DNA of 62,607 nucleotides from a virus, in IMG/VR virus record IMGVR_UViG_3300017917_002458, positions 1 through 62,607 of that record. The stretch is one strand, 5' to 3'. The notes beneath the pieces were generated by a model. The model saw only the letters and a program-made list of their open reading frames with translations, was not told the origin of the DNA and made no database searches. Positions within the stretch are counted from its first letter, which is position 1, and every line of letters begins with the position of its first letter. Shown piece by piece: positions 6,331-14,990 of this stretch. The position numbers were made by a program, and so were the translations under genes.

Positions 6331-8436
6331 ATGCAAAAAGTATCATACACTGCGGTTGTGCTTGATTCAATATCAAGGGAAAGACTGAGACAAGAATTTT
6401 ATAGTTGGGGTGGTGCCATACCACAGGGTTGGGAATGGATCGCTCATCATATGACCATAAAGATGGGTGCGTTGGCCGAACCAATGCGTTCTGAGTTAGT
6501 GGGTAAATCGGCTCGTTTGGTTATAACCAAATTGGGAATGAGCGATATGGCCCTGGCTGTTGGGGTTAAGGGTGTTTATTCTGAAAAGAGTGAACCACAC
6601 ATTACCCTGGCCGTAAACAAGGCCGAGGGCGGTAAACCACAGATGTCAAACCTGATAAGGGATTGGAAACCATACGAAACCGATTTTGTTTTGACTGGGG
6701 TTATAACCGAAGTAAAACAGATCGACCCAAAAAAAAAGTTAACTGAGGGTTACGATGTTAAAAAATTACCTTTCTTTGCCGATATAACAAAGTTGGGTGG
6801 TAAAATATACCAAGTTGGTGGTGCCGTAAGAGATTTGTATCTCGGAAAGGAGTCAAAAGACCTGGATATCCTGGTAACTGGTGTACCTGCCGCAGAATTG
6901 AACAAAATACTGTCAAAATACGGCAAGGTTGACATGGTGGGTGCTTCATTTGGCGTAATTAAGTTTACACCACCAGGTGGCGAAGAAATCGACATTGCGA
7001 TACCAAGAACCGAAAAGAAAGTCGGCGCTGGTTACCAGGGTTTTGATGTAAACGCCGATCACACCCTACCAATCGAAAAAGATCTGGAAAGACGGGACTT
7101 TACCATTAACTCAATCGCCAAAGATAGCGAAGGTAGTATTATAGACCCATACGGCGGTGTTAAAGACCTTAACGCTAAAGTTATCAGGGTAACTAACCCA
7201 GAGGCATTTGGTGATGATCCGTTGAGGATGTTGAGGGCTGTTCAGTTTGCTTCAAGGTTCGATTTTACAATTGAACCAAGAACGTTTGAATTGATCGAAA
7301 GAAACGCAGATAAAATATCTGAAATATCAAAAGAAAGGATTTTGATCGAATTTGATAAGATAGTACACAAAGGTAACCCACATGTTGGTGCTGTTTTGTT
7401 GGATAAGAGTGGGTTGTTCAGAGGTATTTTCGGTACAGGGTTCGATGGTGATTTTGAGCCGTTTGATTATGTTACCAGGATGAGTGAGTTCATATTCTGG
7501 TTGATTAAAGGTATCGTTGACCAGCCAGACCATTACTTCAAGAACATAATGAAGGGTGAAGATAAGGTTACGAAAGAAATTGCCGCTTTGTCTTATTTGT
7601 ACGCTAATTTGCCAGGTGATGATGTAATAAAACAAAGATGGGTATATTTTCATCTAAATAAGTTGGCACCTTCAATATTTTTTAGTAAGTTTGTGCAAAG
7701 TCACCTAAATGACGTTATGGATGACTTCATGACCAACAAATATCCAGCTTCAATCTCTAAACTTGCCGTTAACGGTAACGATTTGATGGAAATGGGTTAT
7801 AAGGGCCAGGAAGTTGGTAAAGCCTTGATGAATATCATCGGTGCCATCTACAGTGACGAAATCAGCAACAATAAGGCTGAGATTATTAAATATTTAAAAG
7901 GAGAAAAGACAATGACAGAAGATACACAGAAAGGCACCAAAAAGGTCGTTTTTTACGACTTTGATGCCACGATAATGGATTCACCTCACCCAGACCCAGG
8001 AAAGCAAATTTGGGCCGAAAAAATGGGTAAACCATACCCTCATAAAGGATGGTGGGGTAGAAATGAGAGTTTGGACTTGAATGTGTTCGATATTCAGCCA
8101 AACCAGGAGATTTATGCTCAATACAAAAAAGATGCGGCTGATCCCGATACAAAGGTTGTTTTGTTGACAAACAGGATACCTCAGAACTCAGAGGCCATTA
8201 AAAAGGTGCTGGCTAAGCACAATATCACATTCGATGCCTATTCCTATAAGAAAGATCATAAGGAGAAAGGTGAAAGAATATGGGATATTCTACACAACCA
8301 GTTCCCAGATTATAAGATGTTTGAGTTTTATGATGATGATCTGAAACATCTGTATAACGCAAAACAAATGTTCGAGGATGAACCCGATTACAAATTCAAG
8401 TTGTATCACGTGGTTCACGGTAAAGTACAAAAATAA
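6331..8436 (+). CDS. 2H phosphoesterase / CCA-adding enzyme / HAD phosphatase fusion
   Basis: A 701-aa three-domain RNA-end-healing protein. Residues about 1-130: 2H phosphoesterase with HMT (40-42) and HIT (90-92), a fold that opens 2',3'-cyclic phosphates. Residues about 155-510: class II tRNA nucleotidyltransferase/poly(A) polymerase with VGGAVRD (162-168), the metal pair DLD (177-179), RRDFTINS and DPLRMLRA, the head and neck of CCA-adding enzymes. Residues about 537-701: HAD phosphatase starting FYDFDATI (D543, D545), resembling Swiss-army-knife RNA-repair HADs. An internal ATG at 7912 preceded by AAAGGAG could also yield the HAD domain alone. It fits the many phage tRNAs without encoded CCA. 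Confidence 0.85.
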   Translation: MQKVSYTAVVLDSISRERLRQEFYSWGGAIPQGWEWIAHHMTIKMGALAEPMRSELVGKSARLVITKLGMSDMALAVGVKGVYSEKSEPHITLAVNKAEGGKPQMSNLIRDWKPYETDFVLTGVITEVKQIDPKKKLTEGYDVKKLPFFADITKLGGKIYQVGGAVRDLYLGKESKDLDILVTGVPAAELNKILSKYGKVDMVGASFGVIKFTPPGGEEIDIAIPRTEKKVGAGYQGFDVNADHTLPIEKDLERRDFTINSIAKDSEGSIIDPYGGVKDLNAKVIRVTNPEAFGDDPLRMLRAVQFASRFDFTIEPRTFELIERNADKISEISKERILIEFDKIVHKGNPHVGAVLLDKSGLFRGIFGTGFDGDFEPFDYVTRMSEFIFWLIKGIVDQPDHYFKNIMKGEDKVTKEIAALSYLYANLPGDDVIKQRWVYFHLNKLAPSIFFSKFVQSHLNDVMDDFMTNKYPASISKLAVNGNDLMEMGYKGQEVGKALMNIIGAIYSDEISNNKAEIIKYLKGEKTMTEDTQKGTKKVVFYDFDATIMDSPHPDPGKQIWAEKMGKPYPHKGWWGRNESLDLNVFDIQPNQEIYAQYKKDAADPDTKVVLLTNRIPQNSEAIKKVLAKHNITFDAYSYKKDHKEKGERIWDILHNQFPDYKMFEFYDDDLKHLYNAKQMFEDEPDYKFKLYHVVHGKVQK

Positions 8437-8437
8437 A

Positions 8438-8464
8438 ATAAGCCAGGATTTACCTGGCTTATTT
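8438..8464. terminator. Bidirectional terminator
   Basis: AATAAGCCAGG/CCTGGCTTATT, 11 bp with loop ATTTA and A/T-rich flanks, between two convergent genes. It can stop both transcripts. Confidence 0.8.
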
Positions 8465-9109
8465 AATTACTGAGTAAATATTATTAAATCTGGCGACTCT
8501 ATCGTCTAACCCGTGAGTACCACCGTTAATTTTTTTCGTAATATCTGTTATTGTTTTAATGTCTGAGCCTTTAGTACACATTTCCCATAATTTAGTTTTT
8601 TGGAAGAAAAATGCAGCGGAGGCTAATGGATATTTGTTGGAAACCAAATCTGGATTAGCAACACAATCTTCACCGATAAAGTCACTAAAACTCTTGTAGT
8701 TTATTCTACCAGTTAATTGAATGTATCCACGTCCTCTAAAATTATAACCGTCACCCGAAGCTTCGTTACCGTTACCGTTTTGGTTAGCATATACGAAATT
8801 AGCCAACTCTTTAGGTTTTTTAACGTACTTTTTGGCGTTTTCAAGTTCCGCAGCCTCAACCACACGATTGCGATTCAAATCAACATCGCTTTTAAAAATT
8901 TGTGCTATGCGATTCACATCGGAATAGTTTAAATTTTCTTGTAATGTTTTAAAATTACCTGATTCATGGGCACATTGCGATAAAAAGTGCGCTAATTGTA
9001 AGTTAGATGTTACATTAAACTTTGTGACAATGGTTGGTAATTCGGTTAAAACTGTTTCTGGTACCAATTTAGCGGTTCTCAATTTTTGTATTGTGTCTTG
9101 TATGTTCAT
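8459..9109 (-). CDS. GH19 chitinase-like endolysin
   Basis: Cell-wall hydrolase used for host lysis. The 216-aa product has the GH19 fold signatures: AHESGNF with catalytic Glu49, a second acid at about Glu58 (LQENLNYS), and the substrate-groove motif NFRGRGYIQLTGRINY near residue 125. No signal peptide is visible, so a holin or host export would be needed. Minus strand, with a GATATTTATA element just upstream of the start. Confidence 0.88.
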   Translation of the reverse strand: MNIQDTIQKLRTAKLVPETVLTELPTIVTKFNVTSNLQLAHFLSQCAHESGNFKTLQENLNYSDVNRIAQIFKSDVDLNRNRVVEAAELENAKKYVKKPKELANFVYANQNGNGNEASGDGYNFRGRGYIQLTGRINYKSFSDFIGEDCVANPDLVSNKYPLASAAFFFQKTKLWEMCTKGSDIKTITDITKKINGGTHGLDDRVARFNNIYSVIK

Positions 9110-9149
9110 AATGATAATTTATTATAAATATCCTAAAACTAAAAAAAAT

Positions 9150-9180
9150 TTTGTTGGTAAAATTATTTTGCTTACTTTTG
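9150..9180 (+). promoter_or_regulatory. Bacteroidota-type promoter
   Basis: TTTG at 9150 and TACTTTTG at 9173-9180 with a 19-nt spacer, 15 nt before the uvsE ATG. Confidence 0.75.
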
Positions 9181-9194
9181 TCAAAAATCGCAAA

Positions 9195-10115
9195 ATGACT
9201 CAAAATCTTGGATATTGCTGTATATCAATGGGAATCAATGAAGGTGTTGCCAAAAAAGACCAGATTACGGTTAATCGTGGTATGGTTAAAAAAACATTCA
9301 CCGACAAAGGTTTATCCTATGTATCAGAATTGGTACAGCAGAATCTTACGGATTGTCTGCGTGTTTTGAAGTATAACTTCTCTAAGGGTATTATGGTTTA
9401 CCGTATGTCCAGCGATATGTTTCCGTGGATGACACATTATAAGATATCCGACTTACCAAACCACTTCAAAATCAAGACACAATGCAAACTGATCGGACAG
9501 TTTGTCATGGAGAACAACATACGTGTTGGATTTCACCCTGGTCAGTTTTGTGTGATTGCATCTGAAAACCCTGATACGGTAAATATGTCAATTACCGAAT
9601 TGGATAGACACGCTGAGATCTTGGATATGATGGAACTACCGCAAACACCGTTTTACGGGATCAATATCCATCTGAGCAACACCAAGCCGACATTGGAAGA
9701 TGCCGCTGCTCGTTTTTGTACTGAATTTCAGCGTCTTAGCGAAAGTGCTAAGAAACGTCTGACTATTGAGAACGATGACAAAGAAGCGCAGTATACCGTG
9801 AAGCATTTGTATGATCTGGTACATAAAAACATCAACATACCAATCATACCAGATTCTTTACACTATCAGTGTCACCCTGGCGATATGTCCTGGGAAGAAA
9901 CATTCAAATTAGCCATATCAACGTGGGGTGATATTAAACCATTGTGCCACCACTCGACATCGGCTAAGTTGTACGAAGATGAGAAGGAAACAAAGCGTAC
10001 CCATACCGAGTACCTTCATGAGCGATTTGAGAACTTTGATGTTCCAGTTGATATTGAACTGGAATGTAAGATGAAAGACTTGGCATTATTAAAATATAAA
10101 AAAGACTATCTATGA
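9195..10115 (+). CDS. uvsE: UV damage endonuclease UvsE
   Basis: Nicks DNA 5' of UV photoproducts to start repair. The 306-aa product matches the family: N-terminal LGYCCISMG, the TIM-barrel metal ligands in FHPGQFCV, INIHLSN, LTIENDD and IPDSLHYQCHPG, and the C-terminal VDIELECKMKDLALL. The ATG at 9195 lies 15 nt after the promoter. Its stop overlaps the next start by 4 nt. Confidence 0.92.
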   Translation: MTQNLGYCCISMGINEGVAKKDQITVNRGMVKKTFTDKGLSYVSELVQQNLTDCLRVLKYNFSKGIMVYRMSSDMFPWMTHYKISDLPNHFKIKTQCKLIGQFVMENNIRVGFHPGQFCVIASENPDTVNMSITELDRHAEILDMMELPQTPFYGINIHLSNTKPTLEDAAARFCTEFQRLSESAKKRLTIENDDKEAQYTVKHLYDLVHKNINIPIIPDSLHYQCHPGDMSWEETFKLAISTWGDIKPLCHHSTSAKLYEDEKETKRTHTEYLHERFENFDVPVDIELECKMKDLALLKYKKDYL

Positions 10116-11221
10116 CAATACAAGATTTGAGAGATAAGGGCTTGATGCTCTTTGAAGTAATATCGGGATCACGTGCGTATGGTACAAACAAACCAACATC
10201 CGATATCGATTACAGGGGCGTATACATATTACCCCAGGAGAACCTTTATGGGTTCAATTATATCGAACAGGTTTCCGATGCAACCAATGATTCGGTTTAC
10301 TACGAAATCGGTAGGTTTTTACAGCTGTTACAGGCCCAGAACCCGAACATCATCGAATTGTTCAACATGCCAGAGGAAAACATCATCTATAAACATCCTA
10401 TGTTTGATGAAATACTCAAACACAGAGGTTCATTCCTGAGTAAAGTATGTCGTGATTCATTCGGCGGGTATGCTGTGGCGCAAATACAGAAAGCCAGGGG
10501 ATTGAATAAGAAGATAGTAAACCCAATGCCGAAGGAACGCAAATCCATATTGGATTTCTGTCATGTGATTGATGGTTATGATACCGTATCTTTGAGAGAA
10601 GTAATAGAAAAAAATCTCGTTCATTCGATTGCTCAACAGGGCGAACAAATGAAACAAGAAAACTGTGGTTTGGTAAACGTACCCCATGCCAGGGATGTCT
10701 ACGCTTTATTTTACGACATAGGCGGCTCATTGGGTTATCGAGGTATTGTTAACGCCGATGATACCTCAAATGAGGTTCGTCTTTCGTCAATACCTAAAGG
10801 TCAGTCACCGATAGCTACCATGATTTACAACAAAGACGGTTATACCAAATACTGCAAGGATTACAAGGAGTATTGGGAGTGGGAAGAAAAGAAAAACCAG
10901 GACAGGTTCAACACCAACATGGAACATGGTAAGGGTTACGACTCTAAGAACATGATGCACTGTATCAGACTGGTTCGTATGGCCACTGAGATAGCCGAAC
11001 AAAAGAAGGTTATTGTTAGGCGGCCCGATGCTCCAGAATTGATGAAGATAAGGAACGGTGAAATGGAGTATGATGCACTCTTACAGGAAGCGGATGAAAA
11101 GATAAAACTATTGGATGAGTTGTACGCTAAGTCAGATCTACCAGCCACAATAGATAAGAATTTTGTTAACACGTTGTTGATAGATTTCAGAATGAAATTT
11201 TATGGGGAGAGAAAATCCTAA
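10112..11221 (+). CDS. RlaP-type DNA polymerase beta-like nucleotidyltransferase
   Basis: A 369-aa protein with the polymerase-beta nucleotidyltransferase signature ISGSRAYGTNKPTSDIDYRG (GS...D-D metal site, residues 19-34). This matches the predicted nucleotidyltransferase family (RlaP) often found beside RNA ligases and RNA-repair genes. It presumably transfers a nucleotide to an RNA or protein end; the substrate is not known. Translationally coupled to uvsE (ATGA overlap). Confidence 0.8.
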   Translation: MTIQDLRDKGLMLFEVISGSRAYGTNKPTSDIDYRGVYILPQENLYGFNYIEQVSDATNDSVYYEIGRFLQLLQAQNPNIIELFNMPEENIIYKHPMFDEILKHRGSFLSKVCRDSFGGYAVAQIQKARGLNKKIVNPMPKERKSILDFCHVIDGYDTVSLREVIEKNLVHSIAQQGEQMKQENCGLVNVPHARDVYALFYDIGGSLGYRGIVNADDTSNEVRLSSIPKGQSPIATMIYNKDGYTKYCKDYKEYWEWEEKKNQDRFNTNMEHGKGYDSKNMMHCIRLVRMATEIAEQKKVIVRRPDAPELMKIRNGEMEYDALLQEADEKIKLLDELYAKSDLPATIDKNFVNTLLIDFRMKFYGERKS

Positions 11222-11756
11222 TTATAAGACATTGAAACGATTCAAACAAGACATAGTACTCTATAAGGAATTATTAGAAACCTATATAGATCTAAATTCA
11301 AATGTCATGTTTGAATTGTTTTATGGTAGCACATTAAGTGACTATGCCGACATGGATACCGATATACCGAAGTATAACCCTAAATCAAAATCGAGTAGGG
11401 GCGTTATAAAGTATCCGTTGTTTCTAAGTCAAATGGCTATGTTATATCGGTTAGACACGGCGAAATATAAGGGGCAACTTAACGACGCTCTCTTTGAGTT
11501 CTTTGCGTTTAACTTTAGGAATAACACCATCTTTATTGTGAATAATGAGGGGTTTCTGATTTATATTTTAGTTGCTCAGGTTACCAAACAACAAATTGTG
11601 GCGATTAACACATTCTATTCACAACATATTGATGACCTGGATAGTTTTCAATATGTGAGCAGGGAATATAATCCTGATATTGAACCATTCAAACCTTTGG
11701 GGGCGAAAGTAATCCTGGGCGTTAAACAGGAAGATGTTGTTATCACATATTTTTAA
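11202..11756 (+). CDS. Hypothetical protein (184 aa)
   Basis: Overlaps the end of the nucleotidyltransferase gene by 20 nt. Begins MGRENPNYKTLKRFKQDI, with a hydrophobic middle (FLIYILVAQVT) that may be a core strand. No domain recognised. Operon position suggests a link to the nucleotidyltransferase. Confidence 0.65.
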   Translation: MGRENPNYKTLKRFKQDIVLYKELLETYIDLNSNVMFELFYGSTLSDYADMDTDIPKYNPKSKSSRGVIKYPLFLSQMAMLYRLDTAKYKGQLNDALFEFFAFNFRNNTIFIVNNEGFLIYILVAQVTKQQIVAINTFYSQHIDDLDSFQYVSREYNPDIEPFKPLGAKVILGVKQEDVVITYF

Positions 11757-11797
11757 AACCATTTGGAAGTGTGAACTTTTTTAACTATTATTGTAGC

Positions 11798-12100
11798 ATG
11801 GCATACACATACAGAAAACCAAAGGATGTAAAACATCTTTTTGAACTCTTGGGTAAGACCAAGACAAACTGGGATTTGGCAATTCCTGGTAATATAACCG
11901 AAAGTCAAAAGTATTTTGACATGTACGCACCCATTGTCTTGATATATGAAAATCAGACAAAATTAATAGGTGCCGCACATGGTAAAATGCCTGGTGGGCC
12001 GAGAGTAATAGACCCGTCAGATGTCGACATAACCAACACTTTTACAAAGGCTCGTTTGAATGAGATCGATGTAATGATAAAACAACTTGAAATATTTTAA
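11798..12100 (+). CDS. Hypothetical protein (100 aa)
   Basis: Start placed at the ATG in TAGCATGGCATACAC; a GTG at 11771 would add nine residues. Contains GAAHGKMPGGPRVIDPSDVD. No domain recognised. Followed after 1 nt by the next gene. Confidence 0.65.
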   Translation: MAYTYRKPKDVKHLFELLGKTKTNWDLAIPGNITESQKYFDMYAPIVLIYENQTKLIGAAHGKMPGGPRVIDPSDVDITNTFTKARLNEIDVMIKQLEIF

Positions 12101-12101
12101 T

Positions 12102-12572
12102 ATGACACAAGAAGCACTTGAATTAAGGATGTACTCATTAGTGATGTACAACCTAAGCGGTATACAGAAAGGAATACAGGCGTATCACGCCAGCATACGA
12201 TATGCGTTAAAGCATTTCAATGATGAGGATTTCCAGCAATGGGCATCAAAGGATCAGACCGTAATATTATTATCTGGTGGTGGTTCTGGCGATATGATAA
12301 TGAACTGCGAAGAAATGAAAAAGATCGGACTCAAGTTCGTTCAGTTCCATGAACCAGATCTAAACTTCTCGTTATCAGCCGTTTCATTCCTATTGGATGA
12401 AAGGGTTTGGAACAAAGAGAAATACCCAGACTTTAGAAAGTGGATGGAATTAACCTATCCTGGTGTACACAATAGGGATTATCCTAATTACACAGACGAA
12501 TGGGTTAAAAGCATAGGTGGCGAGGATATTCGCAAGAGAAGAGAATTTGTTTCACAATTTAGATTAGCGTAA
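12102..12572 (+). CDS. Possible Pth2-like peptidyl-tRNA hydrolase
   Basis: The 156-aa product reads MYSLVMYNLSGIQKGIQAYHA near the start, which resembles the (G)KxxAQxxHA entry of the Pth2 fold. Then come a QTVILLSGG strand and EPDLNFSLSAVSFLLDER, similar in layout to the Pth2 C-terminal acidic loop. If correct, it would free tRNAs from stalled peptides. The similarity is partial, and an unrelated phage family is possible. Confidence 0.4.
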   Translation: MTQEALELRMYSLVMYNLSGIQKGIQAYHASIRYALKHFNDEDFQQWASKDQTVILLSGGGSGDMIMNCEEMKKIGLKFVQFHEPDLNFSLSAVSFLLDERVWNKEKYPDFRKWMELTYPGVHNRDYPNYTDEWVKSIGGEDIRKRREFVSQFRLA

Positions 12573-12573
12573 T

Positions 12574-13035
12574 ATGAAAAAAACACAAAAAACAAATTTG
12601 AACCCCTCTGAAAAGATATTGTTCTTGGTAAGAGGGGTTCCGTAACCAGGGTCAGGTAAGAGTACATTTGCCAAGGAATTGGTGGGTGGCGCTGATTACC
12701 TTGTATGCGAAGCCGATAAGTTCTTTATCAACAAGGACACAGGTGTATATGAGTGGGATCCAACTAAAATAAAAGAAGCTCATGAATGGTGCCGTAACAT
12801 GGTTGAAACATACATGAAGGATTCGTTAAAAAACGATCAGTTCTACCGTCAGTTTGCCGTATCAAATACGTTCACCCAGGAATGGGAAATGAAGCCGTAT
12901 TTCGAACTTGCAAGGAAGTACGGATATAAGGTATTCTCTGTAATCGTTGAAAACCGTCATGGCGGACATAACGTTCATGGTGTACCAGACGAAGCATTGG
13001 AAAAAATGAGAAATCGTTTTGAAGTAAAATTGTAA
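12574..13035 (+). pseudogene. P-loop polynucleotide-kinase-like gene interrupted by in-frame TAA
   Basis: Reading from the ATG at 12574 gives a typical NTPase start (ILFLVRGVP), then TAA at 12643-12645, then PGSGKSTFAKEL in the same frame, continuing to 13035. Removing six bases (GTAACC) restores the consensus Walker A VRGVPGSGKST, and the rest (154 codons) looks like an intact AAA_33/Pnkp-type 5'-kinase. A 10-bp mRNA hairpin GAACCCCTCT/AGAGGGGTTC ends 2 nt before the stop codon. Either the gene is inactivated, or the stop is bypassed. A start inside the remainder would lack the ATP site. Confidence 0.7.
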
Positions 13036-13037
13036 CA

Positions 13038-13460
13038 ATGAGTAAATACCATCTGTTCCTTGATGATGAGAGGAACCCCAAAGACTGCTGCAATTACATG
13101 CCCAATAAAAGATACTATTGGGAAACAGAGTTTATTGTGGTTAGAAACTATGAGGATTTTGTTAGTACAATAAAAGAACAGTTTAAAAATGGTAATCTCC
13201 CAGAATGTGTGTCTTTCGATCATGATCTGGCTGATGAACACTATTCAATAGGTGTCTCAAGTAAAGAAGACTGGGAAGATTACCATTTTTATTCGGATCG
13301 TGAAAAAACTGGCTATGACTGTGCTAAATATTTAACAGAGTTTTGTGCCGAGAATAATTTACCTTTGCCAGAATACTACGTTCACTCGATGAACACCATC
13401 GGAAGAAAGAACATTGTATCGTGGTTAGAAAACTTTAAAAAGCATCATGCTATACACTAA
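13038..13460 (+). CDS. Cyclic-phosphate processing receiver-domain (cREC) protein
   Basis: 140 aa with the receiver-like pattern LFLDDERNP (residues 6-14), VRNYEDF, SFDHDL (about 57-62) and YYVHSMN (about 113-119). This acidic-pocket layout matches the cREC family predicted to process cyclic phosphates in RNA-repair loci. It directly follows the kinase-like gene. Confidence 0.7.
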   Translation: MSKYHLFLDDERNPKDCCNYMPNKRYYWETEFIVVRNYEDFVSTIKEQFKNGNLPECVSFDHDLADEHYSIGVSSKEDWEDYHFYSDREKTGYDCAKYLTEFCAENNLPLPEYYVHSMNTIGRKNIVSWLENFKKHHAIH

Positions 13461-13920
13461 ACAACAGGCCGCAGATAAAATCAACGATATATATGCGTTG
13501 AACAAAGCTGAAAACTATAATAGTGGTGTGAAATTACCATATATGGAACAGGTATTGGAAAAACTGAACAACCGTCAACCAATATCATTGGCGTATATGA
13601 TTACGGAACCACTTAGTGGAGGAATAAAGGATTTTAACGTCACACCAACTGGATTTGGGGGTGATTATACGGTTGAACCGATACGAGAAATCACCCTAAA
13701 ATTAAAAATGCTCATACTGGTTCCCATCGGTGATGCGTGGACTGACGATATAACGATGAGACTTCTTGTATTGTCTGGGTTAAATTACGATCAATCATTT
13801 TTTGATCAAATACTTAATACTCGTTATATGACCTATAGAGCTAATCGTACTAATATCGAAAGCATATCGGAAGCCCAATTATTTGAAGAATTTATTAAAG
13901 CACAAAACGACCTTATATGA
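13447..13920 (+). CDS. Hypothetical protein (157 aa)
   Basis: Overlaps the cREC gene by 14 nt and the exonuclease gene by 4 nt, so it is part of the same operon. Begins MLYTKQQAADKINDIYALNK. No domain recognised. Confidence 0.65.
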   Translation: MLYTKQQAADKINDIYALNKAENYNSGVKLPYMEQVLEKLNNRQPISLAYMITEPLSGGIKDFNVTPTGFGGDYTVEPIREITLKLKMLILVPIGDAWTDDITMRLLVLSGLNYDQSFFDQILNTRYMTYRANRTNIESISEAQLFEEFIKAQNDLI

Positions 13921-14477
13921 GGATTTTTTTAGACACGGAGTTCACGGGTTTACACAAAAACACAACCCTCATATCCATCGGACTGGTGAGTGAAGAAGGG
14001 CACAAGTTCTATGCTGAGTTCAATGATTATGATAAATCACAATGTGATGATTGGATCAATGAACACGTTATCAGCAAGTTAAAGTGGAATGACGTAAATG
14101 TCTTTTTCGAGGCAAACACAGAAACCAAAACCACATTCGCTAAGAACGATAAAGAGCGCATATCCACTATATTACATATGTGGTTGAAGCAGTTCAAAAA
14201 GATTGAGTTCTGGGGTGATGTGATAGCATATGACTGGATTTTGTTCATGGATTTATTGGGTATGGGTTCTCCGATGAGAAAAATGCCAAGTAACTTTACT
14301 TCTTACCAGGCTTTTGATATATTTACAGCGTTGAGGGTGAAAGGCTTAAATCCCAGGCAAAACAGACACAACCTACTGGGGTTGGAGGATAAAATAAATC
14401 AGCATAATTGTTTATATGATGCTGAGACGATAAAGATGTTGTATGACAAGTTCCTGGCAGTACCAGCAGTTTCTTGA
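13917..14477 (+). CDS. Rv2179c-type 3'-5' exoribonuclease (DEDD)
   Basis: 186-aa DnaQ-fold nuclease with the first catalytic pair in MRIFLDTEFTG (D6, E8), a central FWGDVIAYDW acidic block and a late YDAETI aspartate. This family trims RNA 3' overhangs. Its place among RNA-healing genes fits a role in tidying cleaved RNA ends. Coupled to both neighbours by overlaps. Confidence 0.75.
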   Translation: MRIFLDTEFTGLHKNTTLISIGLVSEEGHKFYAEFNDYDKSQCDDWINEHVISKLKWNDVNVFFEANTETKTTFAKNDKERISTILHMWLKQFKKIEFWGDVIAYDWILFMDLLGMGSPMRKMPSNFTSYQAFDIFTALRVKGLNPRQNRHNLLGLEDKINQHNCLYDAETIKMLYDKFLAVPAVS

Positions 14478-14976
14478 GGACGGTAAAGTAATTGAAAAAA
14501 TGTTTAGTGACTATTTAAAAGAATACGGCAATGTCTACTCATCAACTAACAATGAAGACATTTGGGAACACTGGGATTTAAAACTAATACCCGAAGTTCC
14601 AAGTTGCCCATTTATCATATGGGGCCGAAACAATCTCAACACCACTTACGATGTAAAAAGCATTAAGAGCAAAACCAGGGGTAAATTACCTGATGACTCA
14701 ATACATTACATTGAATTTCAAAATGTGGTTGGTAGAGCGGGGTGGATATATGGTAAATCAGACTATATATCTTTTGAAACAAATACAGAATGGTTGGTTA
14801 TTAACAGACTCGAACTAATTAAAACTTACGAGAAGTATAAAAACCAGATTGCTGTGGTGAAGCCCTATAAAGACCCAAAATTGTATAAATTATACCATCG
14901 CCAGGATCGTAATGATCGATTCATCATGGTTGAAACAAGCGGATTAAGAGAAATTGCTAATATAATAAAAAAGTAA
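14443..14976 (+). CDS. Possible PD-(D/E)XK nuclease-fold protein
   Basis: 177 aa. It has WDLKL, then TYDVKSIKS, IEFQNVVG and a conserved-looking GKSDYISFET, the order (D-ExK-like) seen in restriction-endonuclease-fold phage proteins. Catalytic status is uncertain. Overlaps the exoribonuclease gene by 35 nt. Confidence 0.45.
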   Translation: MTSSWQYQQFLEDGKVIEKMFSDYLKEYGNVYSSTNNEDIWEHWDLKLIPEVPSCPFIIWGRNNLNTTYDVKSIKSKTRGKLPDDSIHYIEFQNVVGRAGWIYGKSDYISFETNTEWLVINRLELIKTYEKYKNQIAVVKPYKDPKLYKLYHRQDRNDRFIMVETSGLREIANIIKK

Positions 14977-14990
14977 ATTAAACACAAAAA

